Source of the DNA: Dryomyza anilis
Taxonomy: Eukaryota > Arthropoda > Insecta > Diptera > Dryomyzidae
Direction: 5' to 3'
DNA length: 64,000 nt
Assembly (NCBI GenBank): GCA_951804985.1
Contig: OX638132.1
Location: 9,033,529 to 9,097,528, forward strand
Below are positions 13,301 to 28,300 of this stretch, in pieces. Every line of letters starts with the position of its first letter. Position 1 is the stretch's first letter. A program made the position numbers and the translations under genes. The notes beneath the pieces are model-generated. The model searched no databases and had not been told where the DNA came from. It worked only from the letters and a program-made list of their open reading frames with translations.

Positions 13301-16300
13301 GAACTCTGTACAATAGTATGTCCGTTGTTGAAGAAATTATATTTGGGCATGAAAAAACCGAACAGTAACAACAGTAACAACAGTAACAACAAACAGGCTT
13401 TAAAACAAATCCAAATTTTGTTTTACACGTGGCACGCGCTGTCCGCAGCACAAAAACAACGAGTGAAAAATATAAAGCTTGTGCGACTGATGTTGTCCTG
13501 TTTTGGCTTCGCAAAACACCTGATTCCGCAGTTGAATCAAATAAATATTGGTTGGTGCAACATAATGTTATATCATTTAGTCAATATAACCAAATATCTA
13601 ACTAAATATTGGTTATGTCTCATTTTGAATTTAGTTGCCGTAGCAATGGAAATAAAAAAATTGAAAATGGATAAAAAGTGTGTTTACCCAATCAATGTTG
13701 CAATTGCTTCAACTAATAGTTGGTTAAGCTTCATACTATTGTTTACCTCAAATGAATTTCTGTTGAGGCTGACTACATTTGGAAGATGCAAATGAATATT
13801 CTTTGAAACAACTGCACGCCAAACTATTATTTTTTTGTGTGCATTAATCAATTAATCAAAAATTTTAATTATCGATTAATCACACAGCCCTAGTTATTCG
13901 ATTAATCGCACAGCCCTAGCTAAATTCGTTCTACAGAACAAGAAAATTTATAATTCGTTTGAAAACGTTCGTTTTTTATTAAAAAACTTAATTCTGTAAC
14001 ATTAATATTATTAAAATTTAATACCATTGCGATCGGAAGTTGTAAAATACCGGAAAGTTGTATAATTTAAAATTGGTTTAGTTTACAAAATTTGATTGCT
14101 GGATTGATTAAAGAATGCAATTAATATCGGTTGCTGTATTTACGTCGATTATTTTTTCTGTGTGTGCTATTTTCCATATTTTATAATATTTTATGATTTG
14201 TGAGATTAAACTAAATGAGATTACTTAACTTAAATGTTTATAAGAATCAACAAGAATTCGTATTTATAATAATTAACAAAAATTCAAAAACAAGTATTCA
14301 CATGGGTGTAAAAGTATTTATAAAGTAAGAACACTTTTTAAATTTCATAATACGCAACAATGTTTTAGACATTGAGAATTTGAGAGCAGGTTGCTCACAT
14401 AGATCATATATGGTAATAATGAAAATTCGGCCCAAATAATACTACTTTGTGGCCCGTTTCTGTATCACTTCGTAGGGTGATACTCGTAGTGTTTTCTCGA
14501 AATGACGTCATTCTCGAAATAACTGTTTCTGTAACCATGTTATCTGTAACACTGTTGCTATATTGATATTGCTGACATTCTAGTTCGTTCTCACTTACCA
14601 TAGAGCGGTGAGTAGAAAAAGTGCGTCAAAACGTACGAACCTCTCTGATGAATTTATCAAGTTACAGAAACTCAAAAGTACCCGAATTCGATAATGACTC
14701 TTCGAGAACACGTGACGTCACTCTCATTCGAGTATTTATTGAATCAGTTACAGAAACTATGTGTGAACAATTACATCAGAAATATTTTGTACTATTTTTC
14801 ATGTAATATTTTACTACTACATGTTAATAATATATATAAAAGATGTTTAATATAAGAGATGTTTAATAATAACGCTAGAAACCATTTAACGATTATTTTA
14901 ATTACGATGATGTAATGATAACATTTCGATAACTATTTTTAAATGGATTTGTGTTCTTGATATTTGTAGTCAAAAACAAAATTTTCTGAACAAATAAAAT
15001 TGTTGTTCGAAATAAAAACGGTTTCCTTCGAGATAGGTTCATATTTTATCGGAAACGAAAATTTGGGGCTATAAACGATATCGTTTCGATACTAATAAGA
15101 TATCGTTCGGTTTGCTGGGAAGTTCAATTTTAGCTTACTATTTTTTATATAAATATATCGTCACACTTATGTCAATATAATTAAACTTTAAGAATAATTT
15201 TTATTTTTCCCCCTACTATTTAATATACATAAAAATAATTATTTGTTTTTTTATAAATTATAATCTAGTTTAAATCACAATTAATAAAATTAATTGCGCA
15301 TGCGGCAAATTTCGATTATTATAATTAAAGTAAATTCAAATTATAATCCGAATGTTAACTTGTTAATATTACACGAATAATATTATAAAAGAATATTTCA
15401 GTTTCTATATCTATTAGAAATTAATTTATTGCGGAGGATATGAACATAGTCAATTTAATAATTAGTTCCCTGTCATGACACAAGCATATTTTTTACGAGA
15501 TATAGTAGTAGTTATGTGATTAGAAAAGTTTACAGTACACCAAACATTATTATTATAAAAACCTTAATTATGTTAAGTTCAAATATGTGGAAACGCTATC
15601 GATGTCGTAATTAGTAACTTTATATTATTAAATTTTATTATTATTTTTATTTTTTTAAATTATATATATTTTATAAATAGCTTATCAACTAACAATGTTT
15701 TTTTTATATAACAGTGTAATTTGCAAAACCTAATTGGTTCGTAAAACATGTTTTTTTTATTTATATTTATGCTAGTAATAATTTTGTATTAAGGGTATTC
15801 ATTTCACTTCGTATCTACTATGTATATGCGTATGTCGCAAAAATTATTAGCTATTGTGTACAATTTTTACGAAATACGCATATACGCAGGCGAATTGAAG
15901 TGATGAATACGCTTATTATGTATAAAATGTAATTTTAAATAATTTTCCTTTTCAGTTTTGCTGTCTAATAGTTAAAATTCCTATCGACTGTTTTTCTACG
16001 AACATTTTTTGAACATTGAATTATGTATATAGAACAGGGATGTTGCGCAGCTCCGCAAACGCCCCGTATCCGCATTATTTTGACATCCGCATTCCCATTG
16101 ACACATCCGCGTCTTTGCGGATGTTTTGTTTTATATTAAAAATTATTAAACATAACAATTTTAATGCTCTTTTTTATTTATTAAATTAATTTAATATATT
16201 ATATGTATGATATATGTAACATTTCATGTAAATCATGTAACGTTCTCAATACGGAGATTTGTAACATCCATTTAAGCAAATATGTAAGCGATAAATATAA

Positions 16301-19300
16301 ATAACAAGTTTTCACTTCGTATATTTGTTAATTTTGAATTTTATTTAACATTGACAAAATTCGCCAGTCCTATACTTTTTTGTTGTAAAATTTGGCAACA
16401 AATTGTACAGTTAGGCAACGGTTACAACTATCATTTATTTTGCCACAATTATTATTGATTGCCACAATCATACCCTAATTATATTAAAATTCTACACGCA
16501 CAGAAAAAACATGATCACCACAATTATGTTTTGACGGTATCATTTAATGATTGAAAATATTACTGTAGCAATCATGTTGCATTGTTGATGCATGATTGTT
16601 GCAATCATGTTTTCCAATGATTCTATCATGTTTTCACAAAAAGCATTGCTGCTTTAATCATTGTAATAAATTTATTAATAATACAGAAAAAATTGCAGAA
16701 ATCATTTAATGAAAGACACAATCATTTAAAAAAAATGGGTATGATTACAACAATCAGGAATGATAATAACAATTATACTATTACTGCTACAATCATAGTT
16801 TTTCTTTGACACAATTATGTCTCAATCAGTTTTTTTCTCTGCGTGTAATAAAGATTTCGATACATATTAATATATTCAGTTCGTATTAACTTGAAGGTGC
16901 TTTTGGCAGTAATACATGTTAAGATCGTTGTTTAACTATATTTTGTATATATCAGAGATATATTTTATATCCCGACATCCCAGTGTTAATTCACATAGTA
17001 GTTGATAAAAGAAAAAATAAATAATATCAAAATATTTTATAATTACAACATTTACTTGACAATGAATTAATTTAACAGAGTTGGCAGGTTCAAGCATATA
17101 ATGATTATGATGATGAAAAAAAAAATAATAAAATGCATTCCGATCCGTATATATAATTGTGATGTGATGGAAATGAAAACATTGAAATGTACATGCAAAA
17201 ATCATGCTTGTTTAAAACATAATGCAAATTCACATTTAATTATACATTTTTAAATCATTTGTTTTGAATTATTATTGTTTTTAAAACGTTTTTTTTTATA
17301 TATTTAAATTAAATGGAATGTTTGTATATGTTTCTATGGGTGTGTGTTAGGTGTATTGATTTCATTATGTAATTGTGAAACATGTAAGTCCTATATGTAC
17401 GTCATTTCTCTCTATATTTAAATGACATATAAACATATTCCTAAAACATTATTTTATATATTATTAATTCATAAAATAAACGTTGTTATAAAAGAATATT
17501 TAAACCATTTTATGCTCTTAATAAAATAAGGGAGACACAATCTAAATAGTAGAATGAATAGCAATTCACAAAAATTGTGAAAAATATATTTTTAAATTTT
17601 AAAAATGAATTTTTCGCCCCTTTGAGATACCTTTAGAAGAAATACAACAGCTTGATCTAGTTTAACAAAAAATTCGGTTAATTTTTTAATTGATGAGTGC
17701 ACTGTACATAAAAATATTATTAAAGGGTGTAAACTAGACTATAAATAAATAAATTCTTTGAAAGTGTTAGCTGGATGATGTCTAAATTAACGATTGTGAA
17801 AACCAAATCATAATTTCCGTATAGATTAGTTCAAATCTCTTATAGAAAATTTAGTTTTTCGTTCTAGAAATGATTAATGGTTAGAACAATTAATAATATT
17901 AATGACAAATGAAAAATCAATGTTATGAAATTATTCATCAATTTGATGAAGAGGTGTTTTAGGAAGTGTACACCGAGGAAAAATCTTCTGTATTCACAGT
18001 TTAATGGTAATTGTACGACATTCTATATATACAGCAAATAAACTGTGAGCACCACTTTTTTATTTGTTCAAAGTTTTCTTATGTAAATGCAGCCGATTCG
18101 TAAAATTTACGATTTTTTCAAATTATCATAAATATGCATCGTTTTGAAAATAAAAATGAATAAATTAACATTTAATGCACACTATTTATCTTCAATTTCC
18201 CGATTTATCTTCATTTCAGAAAATATGAAACCATAAAACATGCCTCACGGTTAATTTAAATAATTGTGTCGTATTATACCACATGATATGAATGCCAGTC
18301 TAAATTAAGACGAACTTTGACTTTATTGTGGGCCAAACTTTTTAATTAATTGCATGAATTTTAAAATTTAAAGTGCACATTTTTCTCGGTGTATGCGAAC
18401 ACATTGATTAATCGCAGTAATGATTTTATAATATAAAATAAATTCTTCTATAAACTATGATTTATTATATTTGATTAAAATTGTAAAGAATGGCTAATGC
18501 CTACACAGAAAAAATGTACATCATATTGATGAATTCCGTTCTTCAAACCATGTTTTGGTACTTTGTATTGAACCAATCATATTATTAATGACAAACGACA
18601 TCAATGATATGAGCACGATCATAAATATGATGAACGCTATTCATAATATTAATGACTAAGGACATCAATTTTATGAATACGATCATAAATATGATGAATG
18701 CTTGGTAACTGTCGAAAATGTGTTCTTCAATATGATGAACTGTATGTGAAGAAAATGTTTCATCATATTAATGAAAAAGAACATAAAATACAACATATTT
18801 TACTTCATTAAACCAAATTTTATTCAAAATATTGAACCAATCATATTATCAATGACAAACAACATCAATGATATGAGAACGATCATAAATATGATGAACG
18901 CCATTCATAATATTAATGACTAAGGACATCAATTTTATGAATACGATCATAAATATGATGAATGCTTGGTAACTGTCGAAAATGTGTTCTTCAATATGAT
19001 GAACTGTATGTGAAGAAAATGTTTCATCATATTAATGAAAAAGAACATAAAATACAACATATTTTACTTCATTAAACCAAATTTTATTCAAAATATTGAA
19101 CCAATCATATTATCAATGACAAACAACATCAATGATATGAGAACGATCATAAATATGATGAACGCCATTCATAATATTAATGACTAAGGACATCAATTTT
19201 ATGAATACGATCATAAATATGATGAATGCTTGGTAACTGTCGAAAATGTGTTCTTCAATATGATGAACTGTATGTGAAGAAAATGTTTCATCATATTAAT

Positions 19301-22300
19301 GAAAAAGAACATAAAATACAACATATTTTACTTCATTAAACCAAATTTTATTCAAAATATTTTTTTTTCGTTCATTCTCAGTTCTCAAGTAGTTCTTTTA
19401 TGTTATTTCTTCTATAATACTTGCTCGACATACATAAATTAGTAATTACAACTTTATATTAATAAAAATATATTAAAGAAAAATTTTTTTTTGAAAAAAA
19501 TTGTTTTTCGAAAAATGTTTATTTTGAAATATTTTTTTCCATTTTTTTAATTTTATCTCCGATATTTTTTTAATAAAATTTTGACAACAACACTTTTTCG
19601 AATTATAAAATATTTTTTTTTTAAATTCGTTAAAAAAATTATATTCATAAATATTATGAACAAATTCATCAATATAACGATTCAAATTCATTGTATTGAA
19701 AATTTCGTTCTTCACAATGATGTTCGACAGTACAAATAATTCCATATATTTATTGAATGCATTCATCAATATGTCATTTAATGAACGGAGGTATTAATAA
19801 GCTGAATCTGGTAGTTGATAAAAAATTCATAGTATTTATGAATAAAATTATCATATTGATGAATTTTTTTCTGTGTAGGGAGGTAATAAATAAATCGTAA
19901 AATTTCGTTGTTCTCGGTTTTGAATGTTGTAAGTTATAACAGTGCTATAAACTGTTCTAATTATTGACATTTTTATATTAACCTAAAAGAAGAGTAACAT
20001 AACCGCACATAAATACAATTTAAAGATGTAGTTATTTAGTAATGACTACTTTTAATTTATGAAATTTTTTTTTTGATGTACGATTTAAAATTTTTAATTG
20101 AGATTTTAAATTTCATCGGAAATGTTACCTATCATATCAGTTACAAATAGTGTTTCAGAGTGTTTAAATATTTTATAATTACCGATTTTTTTTTTAAGTT
20201 TTAAATATTATTTAGTTTTTAGTTTAATTTAAACCTATAAACGAAAACAACAGCAACAAACATAAATTAGAAACGCATAATTTTTAAGTTTACAATAATT
20301 ATTGATAATAATTTGAATATTCAATGATTTTAGCATTTTATTTATTATACATATTGTACTTGTATTGAATGGTAAGAACATGCTGAAAATAACATGCATT
20401 AAATTATTAAACAATATACACATAATTTACACATCGATCTTAAAACAAAAAAAAAACACGATATTAATGATCACATAGTTAAAATCGAATTTGAAACTGA
20501 TTTATTTGGGGTGACTGAGTTCCTGATCATGGCCCTAGAATAATTTCTATTAAAGTGTTACTGTTTAGTAAGTTTGATTTTATTGTTAAAAACTGATTTG
20601 TCATTTTCAAAATAAAAAAGAAAGAGAACCGGTTAAGTCACATGGGAAAGTTTACTTCGGACGGTATTAAGAAAAATTCAACCGTAGAGGTATTTGAACA
20701 TAAGTGGTCGGTTCACAGGTTCACAGAATTTCATTGATTTATCAGTTGTATTAATCCTGTACTCGTGATATCAACAGACACATGGACAGACAAACGGACA
20801 TCGTACATATACTTTTCTATACCGAATATGCCTCCTTCTGGGTATAAAAGGTAATAAATAAAGATACTGAATTCGATCCTGGTACATCGGCATGATTTTT
20901 CTTTTGAACAGATTACTATATCATTTATTATTCGATATTTATTTGATATTTAATATTGATATTAAAATATTTCATACGCATAAAAAACACATACATCTCC
21001 AATAAAAAATAAATCAATAAATTTACTCAATGATTCTTTAAATAAATTGGTACTGATATGCGTATGAGTAATTTAAATTCACAAACATTTTTAGAATGTA
21101 TAAAATTTTGAATTTTTACAAAATATAACGTATTAAATATACTAAAATAGTGCATTCAGGAAGGGAAAATATATAATACATATATTAAAATATTAATGTC
21201 AGTAAAAAATGCTTGAATTATAATAAACAAAAGGACATGCATTTCTTAAACATGCCTTCAAATCAAATTCCAAAACGCGGTTAAATAAGGCATACAAGAC
21301 AATTGATACAAAAATAAAATCAGACTTCCAAAACAAATTCTATACCATTTTAAGATTCAGATAGGAACAAATTGATATCACAATAGTACTAATATACTTC
21401 CTACCCTAGTAGATATTTACCCTATTAGGGAAGACTGGTCGGGTTATAAAAATACAATGATCAACTCCCGACCATGACCCTAGTACAGTAATAGTTATAT
21501 TGATCTCTGAAAAGCACACAACGAAACGAAAAGTGATTCGTTAAGAAAACTTCAGATATTCCAGTGACATTTTTTGCTTTAAATGATATAAAAACGATAA
21601 CGAATTGAACAAGTAAAAAAAAGCTGAAATTTTAACGACTCACTTTTCGTTTCGTTTAATAAAAAGAGGTGGTAAATAATAAAAATATAAAATCCTTAAC
21701 GTAAGTTTTTATTTAAATAGGAGTCAAGTATTAAATTCACAATCATAATAGTTTAAAGCATGGTAAGTTTTGAATCCGTAATCGATATATCGTCACTGTC
21801 ATGCCAAAGGGGCGAATGTGCATTTTTGAAAATGTTGGGAAATCAAATTTTAAAGTTTGAAGTGCTTTAAAAATTAGCAAAATTCATATTTTTTCAATTT
21901 TTTCTGTTATTTTGGTTTATTTGTCAATTAATATAACGTATGCAAAATATCTATAGATTTGGACACCCTACAGAATTATAAATACGTATTTTGTAAGACT
22001 ATATCCTGATCAAAACGCAAATATTTTTGTTTTTTATGCTATAACTTTTTATTAGCGCAAGATAAAATAGTAATGTAAAGGCATTAATTGTTTGATTTTA
22101 AAGCACCTATCTATTGGCATCATTAATTAAAAATATTTTGTCAAACATTAATTTGTCATTTGTTATTTGCAGGAAAAAAAATTGGAAAAATATTTTTAAA
22201 TAATGATGCCAATCGATAGGTGCTTTAAAAACAAATAATTAATACCTTTACACCACTATTTTATCTTGCACCAATAAATTGCAAAAAAAACGAAGAAATT

Positions 22301-25300
22301 GGAAAAATTGAAAATCTTGTCATGCCAAAAGGGCGAATATTTTCATCTCTTTGGTATAACTCTTTTAAGGTACTAGATAAAATAGTGATGTAAAGGCAAG
22401 TATTGTTTGATTTTAATTACTAATCTTTTGCCAATAAAATTTTCCTGCAAATAACAAATTAATGTGTGGCAAAATATTTTTAATTAATGATGCCAATTGA
22501 TAGGTGCTTTGGAAACAAACAATAAATGTCTTCACACCACTATTTTATCTTATACCAATAAAAAGTTATGGCGAAAAAACGAAAATATTCGCCCTTTTGG
22601 CATGACAAGATTTTCAATTTTTCAAATTCGTCCTTTTGGTTTTGTCTTTTGTGGCTAGAAATATCCAACAAAATGACACGCGATTTTGGAACAGCATACT
22701 TGAGAATAAACTACAATCAAAAATGTTAAAAACGCAAATGTCAAAAATTGCACATTCACCCCTCTGGCAGGATAGTGACGATATAAAAACCACAAATTAA
22801 ATTAATATTTGAAAACGATATCGGTTTAAAAATGGTTCATAAAAACGTCTGAAAAATAATCAGACAAAATTTAATTAGTATAGTTTTGCTAATTTATGTA
22901 GTTTTATTTTTTGAGTGAATAAAATAATTGTATTGTTCGTTCAATATATTAATAATATGAACGAGAACTTACATTAATTTATAAATCGAAATTGAAAAAT
23001 AAACCGTAATTTAGAACCAGTTTCGTTATTAAATTTTGAGCCATAACCTAAATGAAACACATAGAGAGAACCGAACCCAAAATTTAAATCCTAATTCGGT
23101 TGGATTTTATATCCCTGATTCAACTATTTAATTTATGAATTCAACTATGCATACCCTATCCGAATTTTAGTTGTTTCTTTCTGACATCAATATTCCTATG
23201 CTATACAATATTAGGAAATAAAGTAACTTTGCTAAATTCACTCTGTTCCTTTCTAAATGCAATCCGAAATAACGGATAATTTCAAAAATATATCGTTGCT
23301 TTGAACATTTACAAAAACATATTTTGAGTTAAAGTAAAATAGTAATTTTCTTCATAATTTTTTTAATGTTTTTTAAATGTCCCCAGACAACATTTTTGGC
23401 AGAGTCAAGGCCGTCTATAACATTTTTCGACATATTTCAAACAGATAATGCGGACTTTGTCTCACAGAAGTCTGTTTTCAGTTCGATACTAAAATATACC
23501 GGGAATCTTCTCTTAGTTTTTTTTTTAAATTTTAAAACATATCCATTTATTTGTTTGCCAGAAATATGACGAAATATTCTTGAAAAATGTCAGACATTTT
23601 GACTCGGGATGTAAGCATTCAATATTACTACTTTTTTAAACTATTTTAATCTTGAAAATGGTTTTTATTATTTATTGTCTTTTTGTTTTATTACATAAAA
23701 AGAAATATTACAGTAATGAATTTTAATAATATTCATAACAATAAAAAATTAAACTTTTATACTTATACTAATAATTTTCAATATTCTTCAAAAGAAAAAT
23801 TAAATAACAATAGACATGCTCAATAAGGAAGTAACATTTAAAAAAATTATTTACTTTTCATATTTGAATAACATGCTGAACAGGCGCGAGGCAACATCAT
23901 TGAATATTCAAATTAACTAGAAACACCATGGCACCATTCCATAAAAACTTTGTGGATTTTTGAAGTTAACATGTAACAAATTAGTTTTTAGTTAAAGGTT
24001 CATAAGAATTCTAAGTTAGAATTCTCAATTAATTTCATATTTAAATTTTTAATATTAAAATGAATGCTTTATAGTATTAATTATTGACAGTGATCCACAA
24101 AATTTGATTACAATTTCTATGGAAATAACAAAAAAAATGTATATGTATAAAAACGCTATTTGAAAAGAAACATTCCGCTTTCTGATAAACAATTACAATA
24201 CGATTAAATATGTATATGTATATTATGTTATTTTCAACGAATTTGCAATTGTTTAGGATTTTCTTAGTTATTATAGTTATATGGTATGCATAATAATTAT
24301 GATTTGTATTAGCACCTTAAAGCCATCATATGTCCAACTTCCTAATTTTAAGATACACGTCTGTACGTCATAGGGAAAATATTCAACATCGATTGAACAG
24401 GATGACTTATAGACGGCAGGTGGTTGCCATATGACCAGTCCATTACTATGGACGGTTGCTTTTGTCATAAGTGTGACCTCATAATGACCATCAGCACTGA
24501 AAAAAATATGTTGAACAGGATTCGCCTAAATTAATGATGTTGATGGAAAATTTGTTTTTGATTTAGAAAAAGTTTGGTTGTTTTTTTTTTTTTTTGGTTT
24601 TTGTGTTGTACTCGATTTGCTGAACTTACGAATTTTATTTTTTGATGTTAATTGGTGTCGTTTTTTTTACGACACTCTAGACATCACTTGCTTACAACTA
24701 TACATTTAACCCTTTATGTCATATATATATTAAACATATATAGTAGATGTTTCCTAAGTAGGTTCTTTAGCATTATTGTATAGCCTAGGACCAAGTAATG
24801 TTTTAAAGTGTAATTATTGTAGTGTTTTATATATAATAATTAAAAGTAATAATAACAAAAAAAAAAATTAACCCAAATGGTCATATTTTACAAATATGTG
24901 TACGACGTATAAATGTAAATATTTAATAATTTTATGGTATAATATATAATTTGTACATCATTATAAGAAAAGTTCAATATCACATTCACGCTCAAAACAA
25001 AAAAAAAAAAAATAAAAATAAAAAACGTAAAAGAACCCAAGTCTACGCTTTAAAATGTATAAAATATAATTCATAAAACGTATACGATGTAAAAGAATTT
25101 TATGTACAAAAGGTTTTGATACCAAAACACAAAAAAGTAGATACAAAAACAAAACAAAAAAAGTAGACGTCAACAAAAAATGTTCTCCTTAATGTTTTAT
25201 AATAAATTTATTAACCCTTATGTGGCGCACAAAATGCCTGACATATATTGAGGTCTTAACTCGTATGAACATAAAAGTTTTACAATAATGGCCCTTTTTT

Positions 25301-28300
25301 AGAACTGGTGTATTACACGACACAAAAAAATATAAAGTTTTATGAAATATTTAAAAACATTAAACCACCTTAACAACTTAACAACTTGCATTACAATCAA
25401 AAATCCTGCTCCTAGCATTTAGTATAATAGAAGATTAAGCAGAAGTTGATGATTTATAAATAGGCAATTCGACAACTATTATGAAATGTATCCGATCTGC
25501 ATTTTCTAACGAAGGCTAACAAATTGAAATTGTATTATTTTCGTAATGAACAGAATCAAATTTGTATTTTCCCATATAAATTAATATATTATTAATAATA
25601 ATAATAACGATAATAATGACCGCTCTTAAAAACCTACTTCCTTCGCCATTTGAGCTGTGAGCTTGTTATATTTGGACTCAAAGTGGTGGGACCTACAGTC
25701 GAATCTGAACGGCAGGTTGAATCTTTTCATAGGCAATGTTTTACTTTCGTCGATTTACAATTGACTGCCGAGAGGTAACGTTGCATAGAAAAACTATTTC
25801 TGTTTTTTATGTCGACAGACGCTGGGATCGAACCCAGTTTCTTTCGGCACGTAGTCCAACACACTAACCAGCCGAGCCACCGACGCTATAATTTATATAG
25901 TAGGTAGTAATAAAATTTAGTTTGCGTCAAATCTAAAGAATTATTTTTTTCGTAAAGAAAATATAAATTTGATTCTGTGCGTTACTTGAATTCGCCAAAA
26001 TTAAAATATATTTCACTTTATACTCACAGGAAAAAATCTATTCGTATTATGTTTGCCACAATATTTTTTTTTTTTTTAACTTTCAAAATAAATATGTTTG
26101 TAATAGATATCGTCACTATCATGCCAAAGGGGTGAATGTGCAATTTTTGATATTTGCGTTTTTTTAGTTTTTCGAATGTAGTTTATCCTCAAGTATGCTG
26201 TGCCAAAATCGCATGTCATTTTGTTGAATATTTCTAGCCACAAAATACAAAACTAAAAGGGCGAATTTGAAAAATTGTAAATCTTGTCATGCCAAAAGTG
26301 GCGAAATTTTTCGTTTTTTCGCCATAACTTTTTATTTATATAAGACAAAATAGTGGTGTAAAGGCATTTATTGTTCGTTTTCAAAGCACCTATCGATCTG
26401 CATCATTAATTAAAAATAGTTTGCCAAACATTAATTTGCCATTTGTTATTTGCAGGAAAACAAATTTGGCAAAATATTTATAATTAATGATGCAGATCGA
26501 TAGGTGCTTTAAAAACAAACAATTAATACCTTTACATCACTATTATATATTGTATTATTAAAGAGTTAAAGCAAAAAAACGAAAAGATTCGCCCTTTTAG
26601 CATGACAAGATTTTAAATTTTTCCAATTTCTTCGTTTTTTTACTATAATTTTTAATTGGAGCAAGATAAAATAGTGATGTAAAGGTATTAGTTGGTTGTT
26701 TTTAAAGGACCTATTGATTGGCATCATTATTTAAAAATATTTTTCCAAACATTTTTTCCTGCAAATAAATGGCAAATTAATGTTTGACAAAATGTTTTTA
26801 ATTAATGATGCCAATAGATAGGTGCTTTAAAATCAAACAATTAATGCCTTTACATTACTATTTTAACTTGCGCTAATAAAAAGTTATAGCAAAAGAAACA
26901 AAAATATTTCAGTTTTGATCAGGATATAGCCTCACAAAATCCGTATTTATAATTCAGTAGGTTGTCCAAATTTAAAGATATTTTATATAAGTTATAATAA
27001 TTGACAAATAAACCAAAATAACAGAAAATTGAAAATTTTTTAAAGCAATTCAAACTTTAAAATTTGATTTCCCAATATTTTAAAAATGCACATTCGCCCC
27101 TTTGGCATGACAGTGACCATATGTATATTTTCATATATAAGTAACAACTAATTAAAGTTCGAAAGTTTAAGATTATGGTAACTTTCGTTTCTTGTGGGAA
27201 ATCATTATAAACACGAGAGATGTTTCCCACGCGTGGGAAGAAAATGCAGTGGTACTGTGGAAATTTGTAAGAATTGTATGACAATTGGGAATTTGTGAGA
27301 TATTGTGAGAATTGCAGGGAAAAGGTATTTTTTGTGAGAATTTCATCTGGCAAACCGTGATTAATATATTGACTGATGCACATTTTTCTTATCGTTTGGC
27401 TACGAATTTTTTGATACTCATCGTAAGAAAATTTAAATTTGAAAGATTTATTATTTATTCTTATGAATGCCGTGTATTTTTTTATTAAGGCAGCCACATA
27501 TGGGTTAAATTTTAAAATTTAATTAAGAACTGTAAGTTATGAAGTAAATTTGAAGAGCTTTCAAAAAATTACCAAATATTTTTAAGTCTATAAAAAAAAG
27601 AGACCAAATTTCGAACGAAGCTTATACAGAATTTCGATTTTACGAGAGTGAAAATTCTCATAAATGTGCAAGAAATATAAATAAAAATGTTCTATAATTT
27701 CTTCAAAACTGCTGGCAAGTTTATACAAGATTTCTGAAGATAAAAAATAAAAAATATATTTTTTTTATAAAAAAAAATTAAAAACTTTTTTTAAAAGGAA
27801 TTTAACAAAAAAAAAAAAAATAGAAATATGATTTCTAAGTCCATCTTCTTCTGTAAGTATTTTCATAAACTTTAAATAAGATTATCGAAGAGCTTTAAGC
27901 TACCATCTCTAAGCAAAGTTAATGACTTTAGCTTGACATTTTTTATTTGTTTGTTTTGTATATTTTTTGCGCCATTTTCAATGCTCGATCCGATCAAATA
28001 AATAAGTCTGTATATACTATAGTATATTTTGTTGCATGCTGTTTTAGTTATTAATTAATTAAGTATATTTTTTAAGTATGAATGCATTCAAAAGCTTTTG
28101 CCTGGGATTATAAGGAAATGATGTAAATACGATAGGTAGATACTTTATTCTTACGATACAAGTTAATAAAATGTATTGCATTTTTTTTTTGTATTAGTTT
28201 TTTTTTATATATATAGTTCGATCATAACTGGTGATCGCTGAGTTATGTTCTAGCAATTATTAGTAAGTATTTTGAATTTAGAATTCGTGGGATTCATTAA

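Noticed and set aside
13325..13795. 156-codon open frame as an independent gene
   Set aside because: It lies wholly inside a nested mobile element whose second copy breaks the frame; kept as part of the element.
18571..19362. CRISPR-like regular repeat
   Set aside because: Units are 264-base head-to-tail copies without spacers, inside a transposon of an animal genome.
25820..25892. A functional tRNA gene on the minus strand
   Set aside because: A- and B-box-like sequences are present but no cloverleaf acceptor stem closes, and the body continues into a dispersed repeat, so it is a SINE.
27057..27497. 146-codon minus-strand open frame
   Set aside because: It overlaps the end of the repeated element at 26107-27120, has no recognisable domain and lies in a receptor intron.
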